Under the pieces are notes generated by a model that saw only the letters and a list, made by a program, of their open reading frames with translations, was not told where the DNA came from and ran no database searches. Of a DNA stretch of 64,000 bases, positions 63,962 to 64,000 are shown piece by piece. This DNA comes from Mesorhizobium australicum (GTDB taxonomy: Bacteria > Pseudomonadota > Alphaproteobacteria > Rhizobiales > Rhizobiaceae), in the NCBI RefSeq assembly GCF_900177325.1, contig NZ_FXBL01000004.1, forward strand, positions 1,674,001 through 1,738,000, written 5' to 3'. The stretch's first letter is position 1; each line of letters begins with the position of its first letter. The translations under genes and the position numbers were made by a program.

Positions 63962-64000
63962 GGTGTCGCCCCGGGTGGTCTTTTGCGCGCGAGCATTGGC

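Overview
This window looks like chromosome of a high-GC alphaproteobacterium of the Rhizobiales, most likely Phyllobacteriaceae (Mesorhizobium, Aminobacter or a relative). The grounds are the gene families (ScfR-type regulator beside isocitrate lyase, a PleC/DivJ/PdhS-like cytosolic kinase, DUF6460, DUF1127, phasin, alphaproteobacterial gamma-glutamylcysteine synthetase), a perfect rhizobial Irr-type iron box, and a tRNA-His with A73 and no encoded G-1. This placement is inference, not a database result. I saw no phage, insertion sequence, CRISPR array or rRNA.

Layout. 1-7.1 kb: start of zwf (minus), an aldehyde dehydrogenase/SDR/SNase-fold operon, DUF2188, a CobW remnant, a KAS III/acetyltransferase pair, a CAP-domain lipoprotein and two tandem related small secreted proteins with near-identical terminators. 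7.1-12.6 kb (minus): glutamylputrescine oxidase and synthetase genes split by a ParE-type toxin-antitoxin pair, a membrane WD40 protein and a receiver-like protein. 12.7-18.8 kb: isocitrate lyase and its divergent ScfR regulator with a repeat-rich shared control region, then two related ParE-type modules flanking a quinone oxidoreductase; the second toxin is frameshifted. 18.8-24.3 kb: EamA exporter and the putrescine ABC operon potFGHI. 24.3-31.5 kb: AsmA-like protein, acetoacetyl-CoA synthetase and a ferric-iron ABC transporter (substrate-binding protein plus fused permease, no ATPase) below a perfect iron control element.

31.5-42.2 kb: a 1287-residue PAS histidine kinase; a phasin gene with PhaR-type boxes on its promoter, followed by an RNA of three hairpins that each display a CCUCC anti-Shine-Dalgarno loop; tRNA-His; a Tlde1-like L,D-transpeptidase; purU; a PNPOx-flavin reductase-ferredoxin fusion; an AraC regulator. 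42.5-57.4 kb is an accessory catabolic region: CoA transferase, ornithine cyclodeaminase and M20 amidohydrolase; then (minus) a glutamine amidotransferase, a class V aminotransferase and a LysR regulator; then a complete peptide-type ABC transporter running into a hydantoinase-A-like protein and a DUF917 protein. 57.4-64 kb: xseA, AHSA1-like protein, LysR/DUF1127 divergent pair with a C-rich hairpin RNA behind DUF1127, hicAB, a DUF937 protein and gshA.

Themes that tie the genes together are polyamine uptake and breakdown, acetyl-CoA/glyoxylate/polyhydroxybutyrate metabolism, iron uptake, and import and hydrolysis of amino-acid or cyclic-amide derivatives. The most unusual element is the three-hairpin CCUCC-loop RNA behind the phasin gene (36122-36229), with a weaker relative behind the DUF1127 gene.
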